A stretch of DNA of 6,275 bases from the NCBI GenBank assembly GCA_025966215.1, contig JAOPVM010000444.1, positions 1 to 6,275 on the forward strand, written 5' to 3'. Source of the DNA: Klenkia sp. (GTDB taxonomy: Bacteria; Actinomycetota; Actinomycetes; Mycobacteriales; Geodermatophilaceae). Both the position numbers and the translations under genes were made by a program. This document shows, in pieces, positions 6,050-6,275 of the stretch (its first letter is position 1; every line of letters begins with the position of its first letter). The notes under the pieces were generated by a model. That model was not told the origin of the DNA, did no database searches, and was given only the letters and a program-made list of their open reading frames with translations.

Positions 6050-6275
6050 CCGACCCGGTCACCGCGGAGCAGGCCGCCGCAGCGAGCCGGGCCACCGCGG
6101 CCGGCCGGGCCGGCTCGCCCACCGCCCGCGAACTGACGGCCATGGCCCGCGCCCGGGCCCTGGCCTGGGGTGCGCTGGGCACCACCAGCCCCAACCCCGC
6201 GGTGGGCGCCGTCGTGCTGGACGCCGGTGGCGCCGTGGTGGGGGAGGGTGCGACCCGGCCGCCCGGCGGACCGCA
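6046..6275 (+). CDS. ribD: Riboflavin biosynthesis protein RibD, N-terminal part (runs off the right edge)
   Basis: The first 76 codons of RibD, a bifunctional enzyme whose N-terminal cytidine-deaminase-like domain deaminates the pyrimidine intermediate of riboflavin synthesis and whose C-terminal domain reduces it. The visible part contains the diagnostic [16 protein letters not shown] at residues 44-59, VVGEGAT at 64-70 and PPGGP at 72-76. The window ends at CA, the first two bases of the expected His of the zinc-binding HAE motif. The start is taken as the GTG at 6046, which overlaps the rpe stop as GTGA; no Shine-Dalgarno precedes it, so it would depend on coupling. This start gives an Ala-rich N-terminal stretch of about 30 residues before the deaminase domain. 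An ATG at 6142 (residue 33) is the alternative and would give a length closer to common RibD proteins. The rpe-ribD order matches M. tuberculosis rpe-ribG. Confidence 0.9.
   Translation, partial: MTDPVTAEQAAAASRATAAGRAGSPTARELTAMARARALAWGALGTTSPNPAVGAVVLDAGGAVVGEGATRPPGGP

Overview
This is a very GC-rich window (third codon positions almost always G or C) from an actinobacterium. Protein sequences, gene order and leaderless-type promoters suggest a member of or near Geodermatophilaceae (Blastococcus, Modestobacter, Geodermatophilus); the family-level call is inference, the phylum is fairly safe. It holds seven genes that run left to right, and the start of one divergent gene at the left edge.

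Layout. 1-191 (minus strand): the first 63 codons of an unrecognised protein. 192-300: a 109-base divergent intergenic region with two overlapping inverted repeats and a candidate promoter facing each way. 301-3196: a translation-maturation operon, def (peptide deformylase), fmt (Met-tRNA formyltransferase) and rsmB (16S rRNA m5C methyltransferase), with 4-base overlaps at both junctions. 3198-3428: a 76-codon reading frame resembling only the N-terminal membrane part of an alpha/beta-hydrolase family. 3425-5362: an acetyl-CoA synthetase-type ligase, overlapping the small frame by ATGA. 5372-6049: rpe (ribulose-phosphate 3-epimerase). 6046-6275: the start of ribD (riboflavin biosynthesis), cut by the window edge just before its zinc-binding His.

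How the genes work together. Fmt formylates the initiator Met-tRNA and Def later removes the formyl group from the nascent chain, so these two are a functional pair; RsmB modifies the 16S rRNA. Rpe acts in the pentose phosphate pathway, which supplies the ribulose-5-phosphate used for riboflavin synthesis, and is followed by ribD. In Mycobacterium tuberculosis fmt, fmu (rsmB), rpe and ribG (ribD) are consecutive, so here the small frame and the ligase look inserted into an otherwise conserved block.

Most unusual points: fmt appears to start at CTG. All three starts that are not coupled to an upstream gene have a TANNNT hexamer exactly 6 bases before the start codon, which predicts leaderless mRNAs. 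The predicted rpe -10 element overlaps the stop codon of the ligase gene. The 76-codon frame looks like the remnant of a larger membrane hydrolase. I found no mobile element, CRISPR array, RNA gene or clear terminator, and no evidence for a wholly new multi-gene system.
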